A DNA stretch of 64,000 nucleotides from the NCBI GenBank assembly GCA_022563595.1, contig JADFNB010000001.1, positions 1 to 64,000 on the forward strand. Reading direction: 5' to 3'. This stretch comes from Gemmatimonadota bacterium. GTDB taxonomy: Bacteria; Gemmatimonadota; Gemmatimonadetes; Gemmatimonadales; GWC2-71-9. The notes below the pieces were generated by a model. That model saw nothing but the letters and a program-made list of their open reading frames with translations, was not told the DNA's origin and made no database searches. This document shows, one piece after another, positions 37,093 to 46,264 of the stretch (its first letter is position 1; the number at the start of each line of letters is the position of its first letter). The position numbers were made by a program, and so were the translations under genes.

Positions 37093-38011
37093 GTTCCCAC
37101 TCGGGGGCGATATCGAAACGAACCAGTTCGGCGAAATGCTCGATCCGGTCGGCAATCTCGGCCGAGCTGATCTCGTCGAAGCGTCGCACCGAGAACTGTT
37201 CCACCGCAAACGAGCCCATGGCGCTGCCGAACACCATGGCGCGCCGCAGGTTGTCATGCGACAGGTCGTCCGTGCGTGCAAGATGTCCCATGAACCCGCC
37301 CGCGAACGCGTCGCCCGCGCCCGTCGGATCGAAAACCTCCTCCAACGGGTAGGCAGGCACGTAGAAGATCCCATCAGCGCCCACCAAGACCGCTCCGTAC
37401 TCCCCCTGTTTGATCACGACGTACCGGGGCCCGTGCCGGAGAATCCAACTCGCGGCGCGATAGACGTTCCAATCACCCGAGAGCTGCCTCGCCTCGGCGT
37501 CGTTGACCATCAACACGTCCACTCTCCGCAGCAGCTCGAGGAGGACGTCGCGCTTCCCCTGGATCCAATAGTTCATCGTGTCGCACGCGACCAGCTTCGG
37601 GTCGCTAACCTGATCCAGCACACCGAGCTGCAACTCGGGGTCGATGTTGCCAAGGAAAACGAACTGGGCATCCCGGAACTCGGCGGGGATCCTGGGTTGG
37701 AAATCCGCGAAGACACCGAGCCGCGTTTCGAGCGTCTCCCGGTTCTGGAGGTCATACGAGTACTTCCCCTTCCACCGGAAGCTCTCTCCCTGCGCGCGAA
37801 CGACCCCGCTGAGATCAACGCCGCGTTGCTCCAGTCGCTCCAGCTGTTCGACCGGGTAGTCGTCGCCGATGATGCCGACCACCTGGACCGGATGGAGCAG
37901 ACAGCCGGCGAACGCGAAGAACACCGCCGAGCCGCCCAGGGCGTCCGCCGTGGACCCGAACGGCGTGTCCACGGAATCGAGGGCTATACTGCCAACGACG
38001 AGAAGGCTCAC
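37079..38011 (-). CDS. PfkB-family carbohydrate/nucleoside kinase
   Basis: 310 residues. GTG start. N-terminal LGGSAVFFAFA glycine motif and C-terminal DPTGAGDAFAGGFMGHLA with catalytic Asp. SLLVVGSIALDSVDTPFG at the N-terminus, with YVVIKQGEYGAVL, places it with the ribokinase-like sugar kinases of unknown substrate found next to purM in several phyla. Adenosine kinase is an alternative. No strong clue for the phosphoacceptor. Confidence 0.9.
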   Translation of the reverse strand: MSLLVVGSIALDSVDTPFGSTADALGGSAVFFAFAGCLLHPVQVVGIIGDDYPVEQLERLEQRGVDLSGVVRAQGESFRWKGKYSYDLQNRETLETRLGVFADFQPRIPAEFRDAQFVFLGNIDPELQLGVLDQVSDPKLVACDTMNYWIQGKRDVLLELLRRVDVLMVNDAEARQLSGDWNVYRAASWILRHGPRYVVIKQGEYGAVLVGADGIFYVPAYPLEEVFDPTGAGDAFAGGFMGHLARTDDLSHDNLRRAMVFGSAMGSFAVEQFSVRRFDEISSAEIADRIEHFAELVRFDIAPEWEHVDG

Positions 38012-38013
38012 GC

Positions 38014-39663
38014 TTACATCCGTTCCGGGGCACTGATCCCCAAGAGGGTGAGTGCGTTGCGTAGTACCTGCTGTGCGGCGCGCGCCAATGCGAGCCGCGC
38101 CCGCTCAATGGGCTCCGGCTCCCCGAGCACCCGGTGATGGTGGTACCACCCGTTCACCAACCGGGCCAGGTCGTCCAGATACGCGACTATACGGTGCGGC
38201 TCGAGCAGTTCCGCCGCCTTGCCGACGACGCCCGGGTAGGCCCCCAACGATTTCAACAGCTCCTGCTCGGCATCCTCACGCAGCACGCTCAGATCCACCG
38301 ACCCGCGTTTGAAAGTGTCCGGATCGACCTCCGCGTTTCGCAGGATGCCTGCCATCCGTGTGTGCGCGTATTGCACGTAGTAGACCGGGTTCTCCTCCGA
38401 CTGCTTGGTTGCGAGATCCACGTCGAAGACGAACTGCGAGTCGCCCCGACGGGACAGGAAAAAGTATCGTGCCGCGTCAACGCCGGTTTCCTCGAAGAGA
38501 TCCCGCAACGTGACGAAATCCCCCGACCGTTTCGAGAAGCGCACTTCCTCCCCGCCACGCATCACCCGCACGAGCTGCACGATCACGGCCGTGAAGAAAT
38601 CCTCCGGCAACCCGAGCCCGACGAGGCCGGCGCGCATGCGGGCGACGTATCCGTGGTGGTCGGCCCCCCACACGTCGATCGCGCGGTCGAATCCGCGCCG
38701 GGCCTTGTAACGGTGATAGGCGAGATCAGGGAGGAGATAGGTATACGTCCCGTCCTGCTTGCGGATGACCCGGTCCTTCTCATCACCGAACCGTGAGGTG
38801 GCGAGCCACCGTGCGCCGTCCCGCTCATAGGTGAGGCCGCAGCGGTCGAGAGCCACGAGCGTTTCCTCGATCATGTCGCTTTCGTAGAGCGAGGATTCCT
38901 CGCTCAGTACGTCGAAATACACACCGAACGCCTCGAGGTCCCTGTCCTGCTGTGCGCGTTGATCCTCGATTGCCGCCCGGCGGCAGCGCGCGATCGCCTC
39001 CGCTTCGGGGAGGTCGGCGAACGCGCGTCCCTCCTCTTCCAGCAGGCCATCCGCCAGCTCGACCAGGTAGGCACCGTGGTAGCCGCCCTCCGGAATCTCT
39101 GCTGCGCGCCCGACCCGTTGCTGTATCCGCGCCCAAACCGATCGGGCGAGCCGGTCGATCTGCACCCCGGAATCATTGACGTAGAACTCGCGGGTCACCT
39201 CGTATCCGGTGGCCTGAAGGAGTGACGCGATCGCGTCACCCAGGGCGGCACCGCGCCCGTGACCCACGTGGAGCGGTCCCGTAGGGTTCGCGGAGACGAA
39301 CTCGACGTTGACCCGTCTTCCCGTGCCGACGCCGGAGCAGCCGTAGCTATCTCGGGCCTCGAGGATGGTCCAGACGACCTCAGAGAAGGCGGTATCGGCC
39401 AGAAAGAAGTTGACGAAACCGGGGCCGGCAATCTCAACCTTCTCGACCACGTCGCTCGGCAACGCCAGGCGCTCCACCAGCTCGGCCGCGATGTCGCGCG
39501 GATTCCGCCGCAGCTGTTTGGAGAGCTGCAGCGCGAGATTGGTAGCGTAGTCACCGTGCGACGGGTCCCGCGGCCGTTCGAGAACGAACGCGGCGCCCGG
39601 CGCACCCAGATCACGGGCGACACCGGCGAGCGCGTCCCGCAACCGGTCGACGCCTGCGCTCAG
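38014..39663 (-). CDS. argS: Arginyl-tRNA synthetase, probable CTG start
   Basis: 549 residues. Class I signature VSANPTGPLHVGHGRGAALG (HIGH-type HVGH), DQRAQQDRDLEAFGV, VWGADHHGYVARM and RFSKRSGDFVTLRDL in place of KMSKS, ending with the DALR anticodon-binding domain (AHTRMAGILRNAE to ERM). No ATG or GTG is available between the fmdB stop (39666) and the first conserved block. CTG at 39663 has GGAGG 7 nt upstream; TTG at 39642 has no Shine-Dalgarno. CTG is therefore chosen, which is unusual for such a gene. Confidence 0.95.
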   Translation of the reverse strand: MSAGVDRLRDALAGVARDLGAPGAAFVLERPRDPSHGDYATNLALQLSKQLRRNPRDIAAELVERLALPSDVVEKVEIAGPGFVNFFLADTAFSEVVWTILEARDSYGCSGVGTGRRVNVEFVSANPTGPLHVGHGRGAALGDAIASLLQATGYEVTREFYVNDSGVQIDRLARSVWARIQQRVGRAAEIPEGGYHGAYLVELADGLLEEEGRAFADLPEAEAIARCRRAAIEDQRAQQDRDLEAFGVYFDVLSEESSLYESDMIEETLVALDRCGLTYERDGARWLATSRFGDEKDRVIRKQDGTYTYLLPDLAYHRYKARRGFDRAIDVWGADHHGYVARMRAGLVGLGLPEDFFTAVIVQLVRVMRGGEEVRFSKRSGDFVTLRDLFEETGVDAARYFFLSRRGDSQFVFDVDLATKQSEENPVYYVQYAHTRMAGILRNAEVDPDTFKRGSVDLSVLREDAEQELLKSLGAYPGVVGKAAELLEPHRIVAYLDDLARLVNGWYHHHRVLGEPEPIERARLALARAAQQVLRNALTLLGISAPERM

Positions 39664-39665
39664 GG

Positions 39666-39956
39666 TTACGCCTCCGTGTTCTTGCGTTTGGAGTCGGACT
39701 TCGGCGCGCTCTTTCCGTCGCCGCTCTTGTCCTTTTTCTCGGATTCGGCGGGTTTCTCCTCGCCGTCTTTCGACTTCTTCTTGTAGTCGGTGATGTAGAA
39801 CCCGGAGCCCTTGAAGACGAGCCCAGCCCCACCCGTTATCAGACGATTGGTCGTCGTGCGGCACTCCGGGCACGCCGGCCGTCTGGTGACACTCATCTTG
39901 TGGAACTTCTCGAACTGGTGCCCGCAGCTGGGACACAGGTAGGCATAGGTCGGCAT
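39666..39956 (-). CDS. FmdB-family zinc-ribbon protein
   Basis: 96 residues. MPTYAYLCPSCGHQFE and CPECRTTT form the CxxC...CxxC zinc ribbon of FmdB/putative regulatory proteins. GSGFYITDY is the conserved tail of the domain. The last 45 residues are Lys/Glu/Ser-rich and disordered. The ATG lies inside a perfect palindrome at 39954-39972. It ends 2 bp before the argS start. Function is uncertain. Confidence 0.9.
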   Translation of the reverse strand: MPTYAYLCPSCGHQFEKFHKMSVTRRPACPECRTTTNRLITGGAGLVFKGSGFYITDYKKKSKDGEEKPAESEKKDKSGDGKSAPKSDSKRKNTEA

Positions 39957-39972
39957 TACAAGCCTTGTAATG
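39954..39972. promoter_or_regulatory. Perfect palindrome covering the fmdB start codon
   Basis: CATTACAAG-C-CTTGTAATG, nine-bp arms with one central base. The left arm contains the fmdB start codon (ATG at 39956 on the minus strand). It could be an operator at the translation/transcription start, or a hairpin blocking the start codon. The 55-bp gap between the mutase and fmdB genes is the longest in this stretch and probably holds an operon boundary. Confidence 0.5.
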
Positions 39973-40011
39973 AGTTACACAACATGAACTTAGCGACGCT
40001 GCGACAGGTGG

Positions 40012-41589
40012 TCAAGCAACGGCGCGGAAGGTGCCCCACACTTCGCGGAACGCATCAGTGATCTCGCCGACCGTGGCCCGCGCGCGCACGGCCTCCACGA
40101 TACCCGGCATTAGTGGGTCGCCCCCGCCCCCGCCCCCTCCCCCGCCGCCGCCGCCGCCGCCGCGCGCGGAATCGCGCAACCGATCCAGTGCCGTCCGCCA
40201 CGGAGCGTGGCTCCGCCTGCCCCGCAGCTCTCGCACCCGTGCCATCTGCTCCCCGGCCAGCGCGGAGTAGTCGGGCGCCTGAACGAAAGGCGGTGGCTCG
40301 TCCTGGACGAACTTGTTCACCCCAACCACGGTCAGGTCGCCTCGTTCCTGGGCGCGCTGCTGCTCGTACGCGGAGCGGGCGATGGCGTCTTGGAACTCAC
40401 CCCGCGCGATCGCCGCTGCCGCGCCACCGCCCGCTTCGATCTCATCCAGCAGGACCCGCACCTCCCGTTCGATCGTGTCGGTGAGATGCTCCACATAGTG
40501 CGATCCACCGAGTGGGTCTACCGTCTGCGCCACGCCGGACTCGTGGGCAAGCACCTGTTGCGTCCGGAGCGCGAGCCGCGCCGCCTCGGCGCTCGGCAGC
40601 GCCAGAGCCTCGTCGTAGGCGTTGGTGTGCAGGGATTGCGTCCCGCCCAGAATCGCGGCCAAGGCCTGCACCGTGACCCTGACGACGTTGTTGAGCGGTT
40701 GCTGCGCGGTGAGCGTGGACCCGCCTGTCTGCGTGTGGAACCGCATCCGGCACGCGGCATCGGTCCCGCTGTAGCGCTGGCGCACGATCTTCGCCCAGAG
40801 TCGCCGTGCCGCCCGGAATTTGGCGACCTCCTCGAACAGATCGTTGTGGCACGCAAAGAAGAACGAGATCCGCGATGCCACCGCCGCCGGATCCAACCCC
40901 GCGACGCGGGCGCGATCGAGGTACTCGATCCCGTTGGCGAAGGTGAAGGCTACCTCCTGCACCGCGGTGGCACCGGCTTCCCGGATGTGATAGCCGCTGA
41001 CCGAGATCGGGTTGAAGGGGATTTCCTCGTCGGCGACGAACCTGAAGATGTCGGTGATAAGCCGCAGGGACGGTTCCGGCGGGTATATGTACGTCCCGCG
41101 GGCCACGTATTCCTTGAGGATGTCGTTCTGGATCGTCCCGCGCAGCGCCGCACGCGGAACACCGCGTTCCTCCGCCATCACGATGTACATCGCCAACAGA
41201 ATCGCCGCCGTGGCATTTATGGTCATCGACGTCGAAACCCGATCGAGCGGTATGCCATCGAAGACTCGCGCGAGATCGTCTACCGTATCGATCGCTACGC
41301 CGGCACGGCCCACCTCGCCGGCGGCAACGGCCGCGTCCGAGTCGTACCCCATCTGAGTCGGGAGATCGAACGCTACCGAGAGTCCCGTCTGGCCCGCATC
41401 CAACAGGTCGTGGAACCGCGCGTTGGTCTGCTCGGCGGTGCCGAACCCGGCGTACTGCCGCATCGTCCAGAGCCGCCTGCGGTACATCGTCGGGTGGATC
41501 CCGCGCGTGAAGGGAAAGGCGCCGGGCGCCTCCGGCCCGTAAGCCGGGTCGATCGGTATTCCGGATGGCGAGCGGCGCTCGTCAGTCAC
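40012..41589 (-). CDS. Methylmalonyl-CoA mutase large (catalytic) subunit
   Basis: 525 residues, only the TIM-barrel catalytic domain: [78 protein letters not shown] and [14 protein letters not shown]. The B12-binding domain is a separate protein not in this window, as in other two-part mutases. It isomerises methylmalonyl-CoA and succinyl-CoA. Start overlaps the fbp stop by 4 bp. A run of 14 glycines interrupts the protein about 50 residues before the C-terminus. B12 supply from the btu operon 20 kb away would serve it. Confidence 0.94.
   Translation of the reverse strand: MTDERRSPSGIPIDPAYGPEAPGAFPFTRGIHPTMYRRRLWTMRQYAGFGTAEQTNARFHDLLDAGQTGLSVAFDLPTQMGYDSDAAVAAGEVGRAGVAIDTVDDLARVFDGIPLDRVSTSMTINATAAILLAMYIVMAEERGVPRAALRGTIQNDILKEYVARGTYIYPPEPSLRLITDIFRFVADEEIPFNPISVSGYHIREAGATAVQEVAFTFANGIEYLDRARVAGLDPAAVASRISFFFACHNDLFEEVAKFRAARRLWAKIVRQRYSGTDAACRMRFHTQTGGSTLTAQQPLNNVVRVTVQALAAILGGTQSLHTNAYDEALALPSAEAARLALRTQQVLAHESGVAQTVDPLGGSHYVEHLTDTIEREVRVLLDEIEAGGGAAAAIARGEFQDAIARSAYEQQRAQERGDLTVVGVNKFVQDEPPPFVQAPDYSALAGEQMARVRELRGRRSHAPWRTALDRLRDSARGGGGGGGGGGGGGGDPLMPGIVEAVRARATVGEITDAFREVWGTFRAVA
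40120..40161. repeat. Codon repeat encoding 14 consecutive glycines
   Basis: On the minus strand, six GGC codons followed by GGG/GGA/GGG/GGC alternation encode Gly14 within the mutase gene. It is a simple-sequence tract prone to slippage by 3 bp and might form G-rich secondary structure. The frame is kept. Confidence 0.9.
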
Positions 41590-42605
41590 GACACGCCGGC
41601 TTTCCTCGATGCCAGCGTGCGCTCGACGAAGGCGACGTCGTCCCTGCTCCCGATCACCAGCGGCGTGCGTTGGTGGAGCGAGGTGGGCTCGATATCGAGG
41701 ATCGGCCGCTCACCGTCCGACGCCGCCCCGCCGGCCGCCTCCACGATGAACCCCAGCGGCGCCGCTTCGTAGAGGAGGCGCAGCTTCCCCTGCGGTGACT
41801 TGCTATCGGCGGGGTACATGAAGACGCCGCCCTTCATCAGGTTGCGGTGGAAGTCGGCCACCAGCGACCCGATATAGCGCGCGTTCCTGCCGTGTCCGGC
41901 ACCGTCGAGCCCTTTGAACGCCCGCACGACGGCCTTGTATCCCTCCGACCAGCGATCGTAATAGCTCTCGTTGATGCTGTAGTACGTGCCTAACGGCGGG
42001 GTCGTGATGTTGGGATGGCTCAGCAGGAACTCACCGATCGTGGGTTCCAGGGTGAAGCCATGCACGCCCCTCCCCGCGGAATACACCAACACGGTGCTCG
42101 ATCCGTACATGACGTAGCCGGCCGCAACCTGGCTACGACCCGGCTGGAGACAGTCCTCGAGCGTCCCCGGCCGTCCGGCAGGAGTGATGCGACGGTGGAT
42201 CGAGAAGATCGTGCCGACCGAAACGTTCACATCGATGTTAGAGGAACCATCGAGCGGGTCGTAGGTGAGCACGTACTTGCCCGGCCTGTTCTCCAGGGGA
42301 ACGGGGACGGGGTGTTCATCTTCTTCCGACGCGCAGACGCACACCCTGCCCGTCTTCCCGATCACGCTCTGCATCACTTCGTTCGCGAGCACGTCGAGCT
42401 TCTGCTGCTCTTCGCCCTGCACGTTTACCGCCCCCGCCTTCCCGAGGACGTCGACGAGTCCGGCACGCCGGGTGAACGCGGCGATGTGCTTCGCGGCTAG
42501 GGCCACGTCGTAAAGGAGGCTGGTGAGTTCCCCGGTCGCCTCAGGATGCAATCGTTCCTGTTCGACGATGAAACTCTCGATCGTAACCAACGCAGCACGC
42601 GACAC
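41586..42605 (-). CDS. fbp: Fructose-1,6-bisphosphatase class I
   Basis: 339 residues. [22 protein letters not shown] contains the metal-binding Asp cluster; [22 protein letters not shown] and [17 protein letters not shown] are substrate motifs. GTG start at 42605 ([15 protein letters not shown]) with GAGG 5 nt upstream; TTG at 42590 possible. It overlaps comEC by 109 bp. Key gluconeogenic enzyme. Confidence 0.95.
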   Translation of the reverse strand: MSRAALVTIESFIVEQERLHPEATGELTSLLYDVALAAKHIAAFTRRAGLVDVLGKAGAVNVQGEEQQKLDVLANEVMQSVIGKTGRVCVCASEEDEHPVPVPLENRPGKYVLTYDPLDGSSNIDVNVSVGTIFSIHRRITPAGRPGTLEDCLQPGRSQVAAGYVMYGSSTVLVYSAGRGVHGFTLEPTIGEFLLSHPNITTPPLGTYYSINESYYDRWSEGYKAVVRAFKGLDGAGHGRNARYIGSLVADFHRNLMKGGVFMYPADSKSPQGKLRLLYEAAPLGFIVEAAGGAASDGERPILDIEPTSLHQRTPLVIGSRDDVAFVERTLASRKAGVS

Positions 42606-44797
42606 TGGAGCCTCGCACGGAGAGAGTTGGGCTTGCCCTGGCGTACCGTAAAATAGCGTCCGTCCGAGCGGACCGTCACCGTCCCGCCGCGGTCGGTACG
42701 GAAGAGGGCGATCCCACGGTCGGTGAGCCTCTCCAGCACGGATCGCGCCGGATGGCCGTAGGTGTTGGGCCCGACCGAGACTACCGCGACCTTCGGGCGC
42801 AGCGCGTCGAGCCACGCGGCACTCGAGCTACCCGAGGATCCGTGATGCCCGACCTTGAGGACCTCGATCCGCCGCACCGCTCCCACCAGCAGGGATTCCG
42901 CCGGCCACCCGATGTCACCCGTCAGGAGCAGATCGAACCGGCCGAAGGTCAGCTGGACGACCACGGAATTCTCGTTGGCCCGCACCTCCCGGCGGAGCCA
43001 CGACCGCGTCGGATGGAGCACGGCAAACCGTACCCCGTCGACGGTGATCGTGTCGCCCGCCCGAGCGGGGCGCCACATCGCGCCCGCGGCATCGACCGTT
43101 GCGAGATGCTCGAGGTAGAGCTCGGTGCCGAGCGGCTGACCTGGCTCGAGCACGAGCGCCGGCGGAAGCGCGCGTACCACGGCCGGGACCCCGCCCAGAT
43201 GGTCGGCGTCGCCGTGGGAGACGATCACCAGGTCGAGAGCGCGCACGCCGTGGCGGCGCAGGAACGGCACGACGACCCGCCGGCCGGCGTCGCCGCCGCC
43301 GAAGCTCCGCGGACCCGCATCCACTAGCACCCACCGGCCGCGAGGCGTTCGCACGGCGATCGCGTCGCCCTGGCCGACGTCGAGAAAATGTATGGTCACC
43401 TCGTCACCCCGGGCCCCGTCGGGCAGATGCCCGGCTGCCACGACCAGCCAGCTCGCGGCGGCGCCCGCCACGAGCAGGCGGCGACGCACGATGCCCCAGG
43501 TGGGTCTCCGAACGACGAACCAGGTAGCGGCAATCAGGATCGCGGCCCACGGGGCGGCGAACCGCACACCGGGCACCCCAGCGATGTGGCCGCCCGGCAC
43601 GGCCGCGGCGATCCGGGCAACCCGCTCGATCACCGTGAGGATCAGCCCGGTGCCCCCAGCCACCGGGCCGCCCGCAACGAGGCTCGCGAACACACCGGGC
43701 ACGGCCAGGCCCGCCAGCGGGACAGCCACCACGTTGGCAACGATGCCGATCGGCGCCACGGCGCCGAACGCGAACGCTGTGATCGGCGCCGTCGCGAGCG
43801 TGGCCCCAACGGAGACGGCGAGCAGCCTGCGGATCGGACCCCGTCGCGCCGGGCCGCGGATCACGCGACGCGCGAGCGACGTGCCCCACACTGCCGCCAC
43901 CGACAGCCACGCACCGACCTGTGTCGCCGCTCCCGGTGTTATGGCCAGCACTACGAGAACGGCGACGCCCAGCACGGCCCCTGGAGGCGGATGCCGCTGC
44001 CGGTGGCGCGCCACCCCGAACAGCGTCACGAAGGTCGCGGCCCGCGTGGCCGGGGCCGGAAAACCCAGCAACGCCACGAACCCCCAGATGGCAACCGCGG
44101 CGAAGGCCCACGCACGGCGGCGCGCCCCGAACATGCGGGCAAGCAGCACCAGCCAGCCGGCGAGGAACCCGATATGCAACCCGGAGATGGCCAGCAGATG
44201 TGCGAGCCCGCTGTCGGCGAACTCGGCGCGGAGGGTGGCCGGAATGTCGCTGCGCCGGCCGAGCACAAGGGCCTCGACGAGGAACGCACGCTCACCGTAG
44301 AGCCGCCGCAGCCGGCGGCTGACGGCATCGCGCACCACGTAGCGCAACGTCCGGGCGCGATGAAACGTGCGGAGGTGCCGGATCCGGTATCCGCCCGCGG
44401 GATGGAAGCTCCCAACCGCGACCACGGTGGCGCCGGCGTCAACCTGATCTCCGTCGATGCGCAGGCGCAAGAGCCCGTCGCAGCCCTCCGGCGCGTGAAC
44501 GATCGTGCCGGTGGTCAGCCCCCGCTCTCCAGGCGCGTCGTGCACCTTGAGAATCGCGGCATGCTGCCCGGCGGACCATTGCACGGCGCATGAGCGGTCC
44601 CGCGCCCGGCCGGCCCGCACGCCGGTCGCGCACCCCAGCAGCAGCGCGGCGAGCAGGACGCCGCGCCATTGGGAGGTGCGCGCGAGCGCAATCGCGAGCA
44701 TGCCGAGTGGCACAATCACGCCACCGGGAACCAAAAACACGAGGCCGGTCCACAGACCGGCCCCGAACGCGACCACGAATTGCCCGACCGGCGGCAT
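42497..44797 (-). CDS. comEC: ComEC/Rec2 DNA-uptake channel protein
   Basis: 766 residues. N-terminal helices, OB-like segment, competence domain with [20 protein letters not shown], several helices, and a C-terminal metallo-beta-lactamase domain: [33 protein letters not shown] and KVGHHGSS. It transports single-stranded DNA across the inner membrane. The last 35 residues overlap the fbp start and are unlike other ComEC proteins. No other competence genes are in the window. Confidence 0.93.
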   Translation of the reverse strand: MPPVGQFVVAFGAGLWTGLVFLVPGGVIVPLGMLAIALARTSQWRGVLLAALLLGCATGVRAGRARDRSCAVQWSAGQHAAILKVHDAPGERGLTTGTIVHAPEGCDGLLRLRIDGDQVDAGATVVAVGSFHPAGGYRIRHLRTFHRARTLRYVVRDAVSRRLRRLYGERAFLVEALVLGRRSDIPATLRAEFADSGLAHLLAISGLHIGFLAGWLVLLARMFGARRRAWAFAAVAIWGFVALLGFPAPATRAATFVTLFGVARHRQRHPPPGAVLGVAVLVVLAITPGAATQVGAWLSVAAVWGTSLARRVIRGPARRGPIRRLLAVSVGATLATAPITAFAFGAVAPIGIVANVVAVPLAGLAVPGVFASLVAGGPVAGGTGLILTVIERVARIAAAVPGGHIAGVPGVRFAAPWAAILIAATWFVVRRPTWGIVRRRLLVAGAAASWLVVAAGHLPDGARGDEVTIHFLDVGQGDAIAVRTPRGRWVLVDAGPRSFGGGDAGRRVVVPFLRRHGVRALDLVIVSHGDADHLGGVPAVVRALPPALVLEPGQPLGTELYLEHLATVDAAGAMWRPARAGDTITVDGVRFAVLHPTRSWLRREVRANENSVVVQLTFGRFDLLLTGDIGWPAESLLVGAVRRIEVLKVGHHGSSGSSSAAWLDALRPKVAVVSVGPNTYGHPARSVLERLTDRGIALFRTDRGGTVTVRSDGRYFTVRQGKPNSLRARLQCRVLRWLRSRVSSSNRNDCILRRPGNSPASFTTWP

Positions 44798-44813
44798 CAG
44801 CGCCGCCGCACGA

Positions 44814-44948
44814 TCACCCGCCTCCCGCGGCCCTCCGGCTGCACTCCGGTCGCGGTGATTCCTGCACGATGCGGCAGTCCGGCACCGTGGAAGCGAGGCG
44901 TTCGTACTCCCGCCCCACGATCTCCTCGTTCAGGTTGGCTATCGCCAT
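44814..44948 (-). CDS. Candidate 44-residue protein between miaB and comEC
   Basis: MAIANLNEEIVGREYERLAS begins it; the second half is Pro/Arg/Gly-rich. GGGAG lies 8 nt before the ATG, which overlaps the miaB stop by 10 bp. It fills the only real gap between miaB and comEC. The amphipathic N-terminal 20 residues look like a helix. No family is recognised. It could also be chance. Confidence 0.3.
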   Translation of the reverse strand: MAIANLNEEIVGREYERLASTVPDCRIVQESPRPECSRRAAGGG

Positions 44949-46264
44949 ATCGCCAGCTCCCGGCCGACGGGAACGGGAACGGGAACGCCGGTGAATGTCG
45001 AGCCGGTCGTGCCGGTAAGCCGAACGTCGAGATACGAGCCGATCGAGTCGGTCGGCCCGTCCACCAGCACCACTTTGTTGGTGCGGGTCCGTGTCTGCAA
45101 CAGGCCACCGCGCTTGGCCAGCTTCTCCACCAGCACCTCGTGGGTGGAGCCGACGAGTCGCATGTTGCGCTGTCGCGCGACGGCGCGAACGGTCTCGATG
45201 AGGCGCTCGAGCCGCTCGCCCGCCACCTCGTCGGGGATGGCATCGGGGAGCCGCAAGGCTCCCGTTCCCTCACGCGGCGAGTACTTGAACGTGAACGCGC
45301 CGTCGAAACCGACCTCGCGGACCAGGCTCTCCGTACGCGCGAAATCGGTCTCGGTCTCTCCCGGAAACCCGACGATGAGGTCGGTCGTGATGGCGATCTC
45401 GGGTATCGCCTGCCGCAGCCGCGCGACGCATTCCAGATAGCGCTCGCGGGTGTAGCGCCGACCCATCCGCTTGAGGACGCGGGACGAGCCACTCTGCGCC
45501 GGCAGATGCACGTGCTCGCAGACCGCAGGTACCTCCGCCATCGCCGCAACGACACGGTCCGTGAAGTCTGTGGGATAGGGACTCGTGAACCGGACACGGC
45601 GGATCCCGGGAACGGCGCCGACCGCGCGCAACAGTTCGGCAAAATCGTGTTCACCATCGTGATAACTGTTGACCGTCTGGCCGAGCAGCGTGACCTCGGT
45701 GACCGTCTCGGCAGCCAGCCGGCGCACTTCCGTGAGAACATCCGCCAGTCTACGGCTTCGTTCCGGTCCGCGCGTCATCGGAACGATGCAGAAGGTGCAC
45801 CGATAATCGCAGCCTCGCTGCACCGTGACGAACGCCCCGACCCGCCCGGTCCGCTCGAGCGGGATGTCCTCGTAGTGTTCCCACGCCTTGAACGTGGTCT
45901 CGGCCGCTCGTGCCCCACCGCGCGCGCCCTCGATCAGTTCCGGCAGCGCACGGTAACCGTCCGGTCCGATGACGAGATCGACGTAGGGCGCCTGCTCGAG
46001 CAGGGTCGGTCCCAGCCGCTGCGCCATGCAGCCTACCACGCCGAGGACCACTCCCGGCCGCTTGTAGCGCTGCAGTTCTCCCAACCTCCCGATTACGCGC
46101 TGCTCGGCGCGATCCCGCACCGCGCAGGTATTGACGAGCATGACGTCGGCCGCGCCCGGATCGTCGGTCGCCGCATACCCTTCCCGGCCGAGCAGTCCGA
46201 GTATCACCTCGGTATCGGCGACGTTCATCTGGCAGCCGTAGGTCTCGATGTAGACCCGTTTCAT
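44939..46264 (-). CDS. miaB: tRNA-2-methylthio-N6-dimethylallyladenosine synthase MiaB
   Basis: 441 residues. N-terminal UPF0004 domain with ETYGCQMNVADTE, NTCAVRDRAEQR and VVGCMAQR (three cluster Cys). Radical SAM core with RGCDYRCTFCIVPMTRG. VGFPGETETDF, and a C-terminal TRAM domain (ending TFTGVPVPVPVGREL). It methylthiolates i6A37. One-base overlap with mtaB, its paralogue. Confidence 0.96.
   Translation of the reverse strand: MKRVYIETYGCQMNVADTEVILGLLGREGYAATDDPGAADVMLVNTCAVRDRAEQRVIGRLGELQRYKRPGVVLGVVGCMAQRLGPTLLEQAPYVDLVIGPDGYRALPELIEGARGGARAAETTFKAWEHYEDIPLERTGRVGAFVTVQRGCDYRCTFCIVPMTRGPERSRRLADVLTEVRRLAAETVTEVTLLGQTVNSYHDGEHDFAELLRAVGAVPGIRRVRFTSPYPTDFTDRVVAAMAEVPAVCEHVHLPAQSGSSRVLKRMGRRYTRERYLECVARLRQAIPEIAITTDLIVGFPGETETDFARTESLVREVGFDGAFTFKYSPREGTGALRLPDAIPDEVAGERLERLIETVRAVARQRNMRLVGSTHEVLVEKLAKRGGLLQTRTRTNKVVLVDGPTDSIGSYLDVRLTGTTGSTFTGVPVPVPVGRELAIWR

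Noticed and set aside
40207-41772. 521-residue plus-strand ORF
   Set aside because: Antisense to the methylmalonyl-CoA mutase gene, which has full family motifs.
43388-44593. 401-residue plus-strand ORF
   Set aside because: Antisense to comEC, Arg/His/Gly/Pro-rich without motifs.
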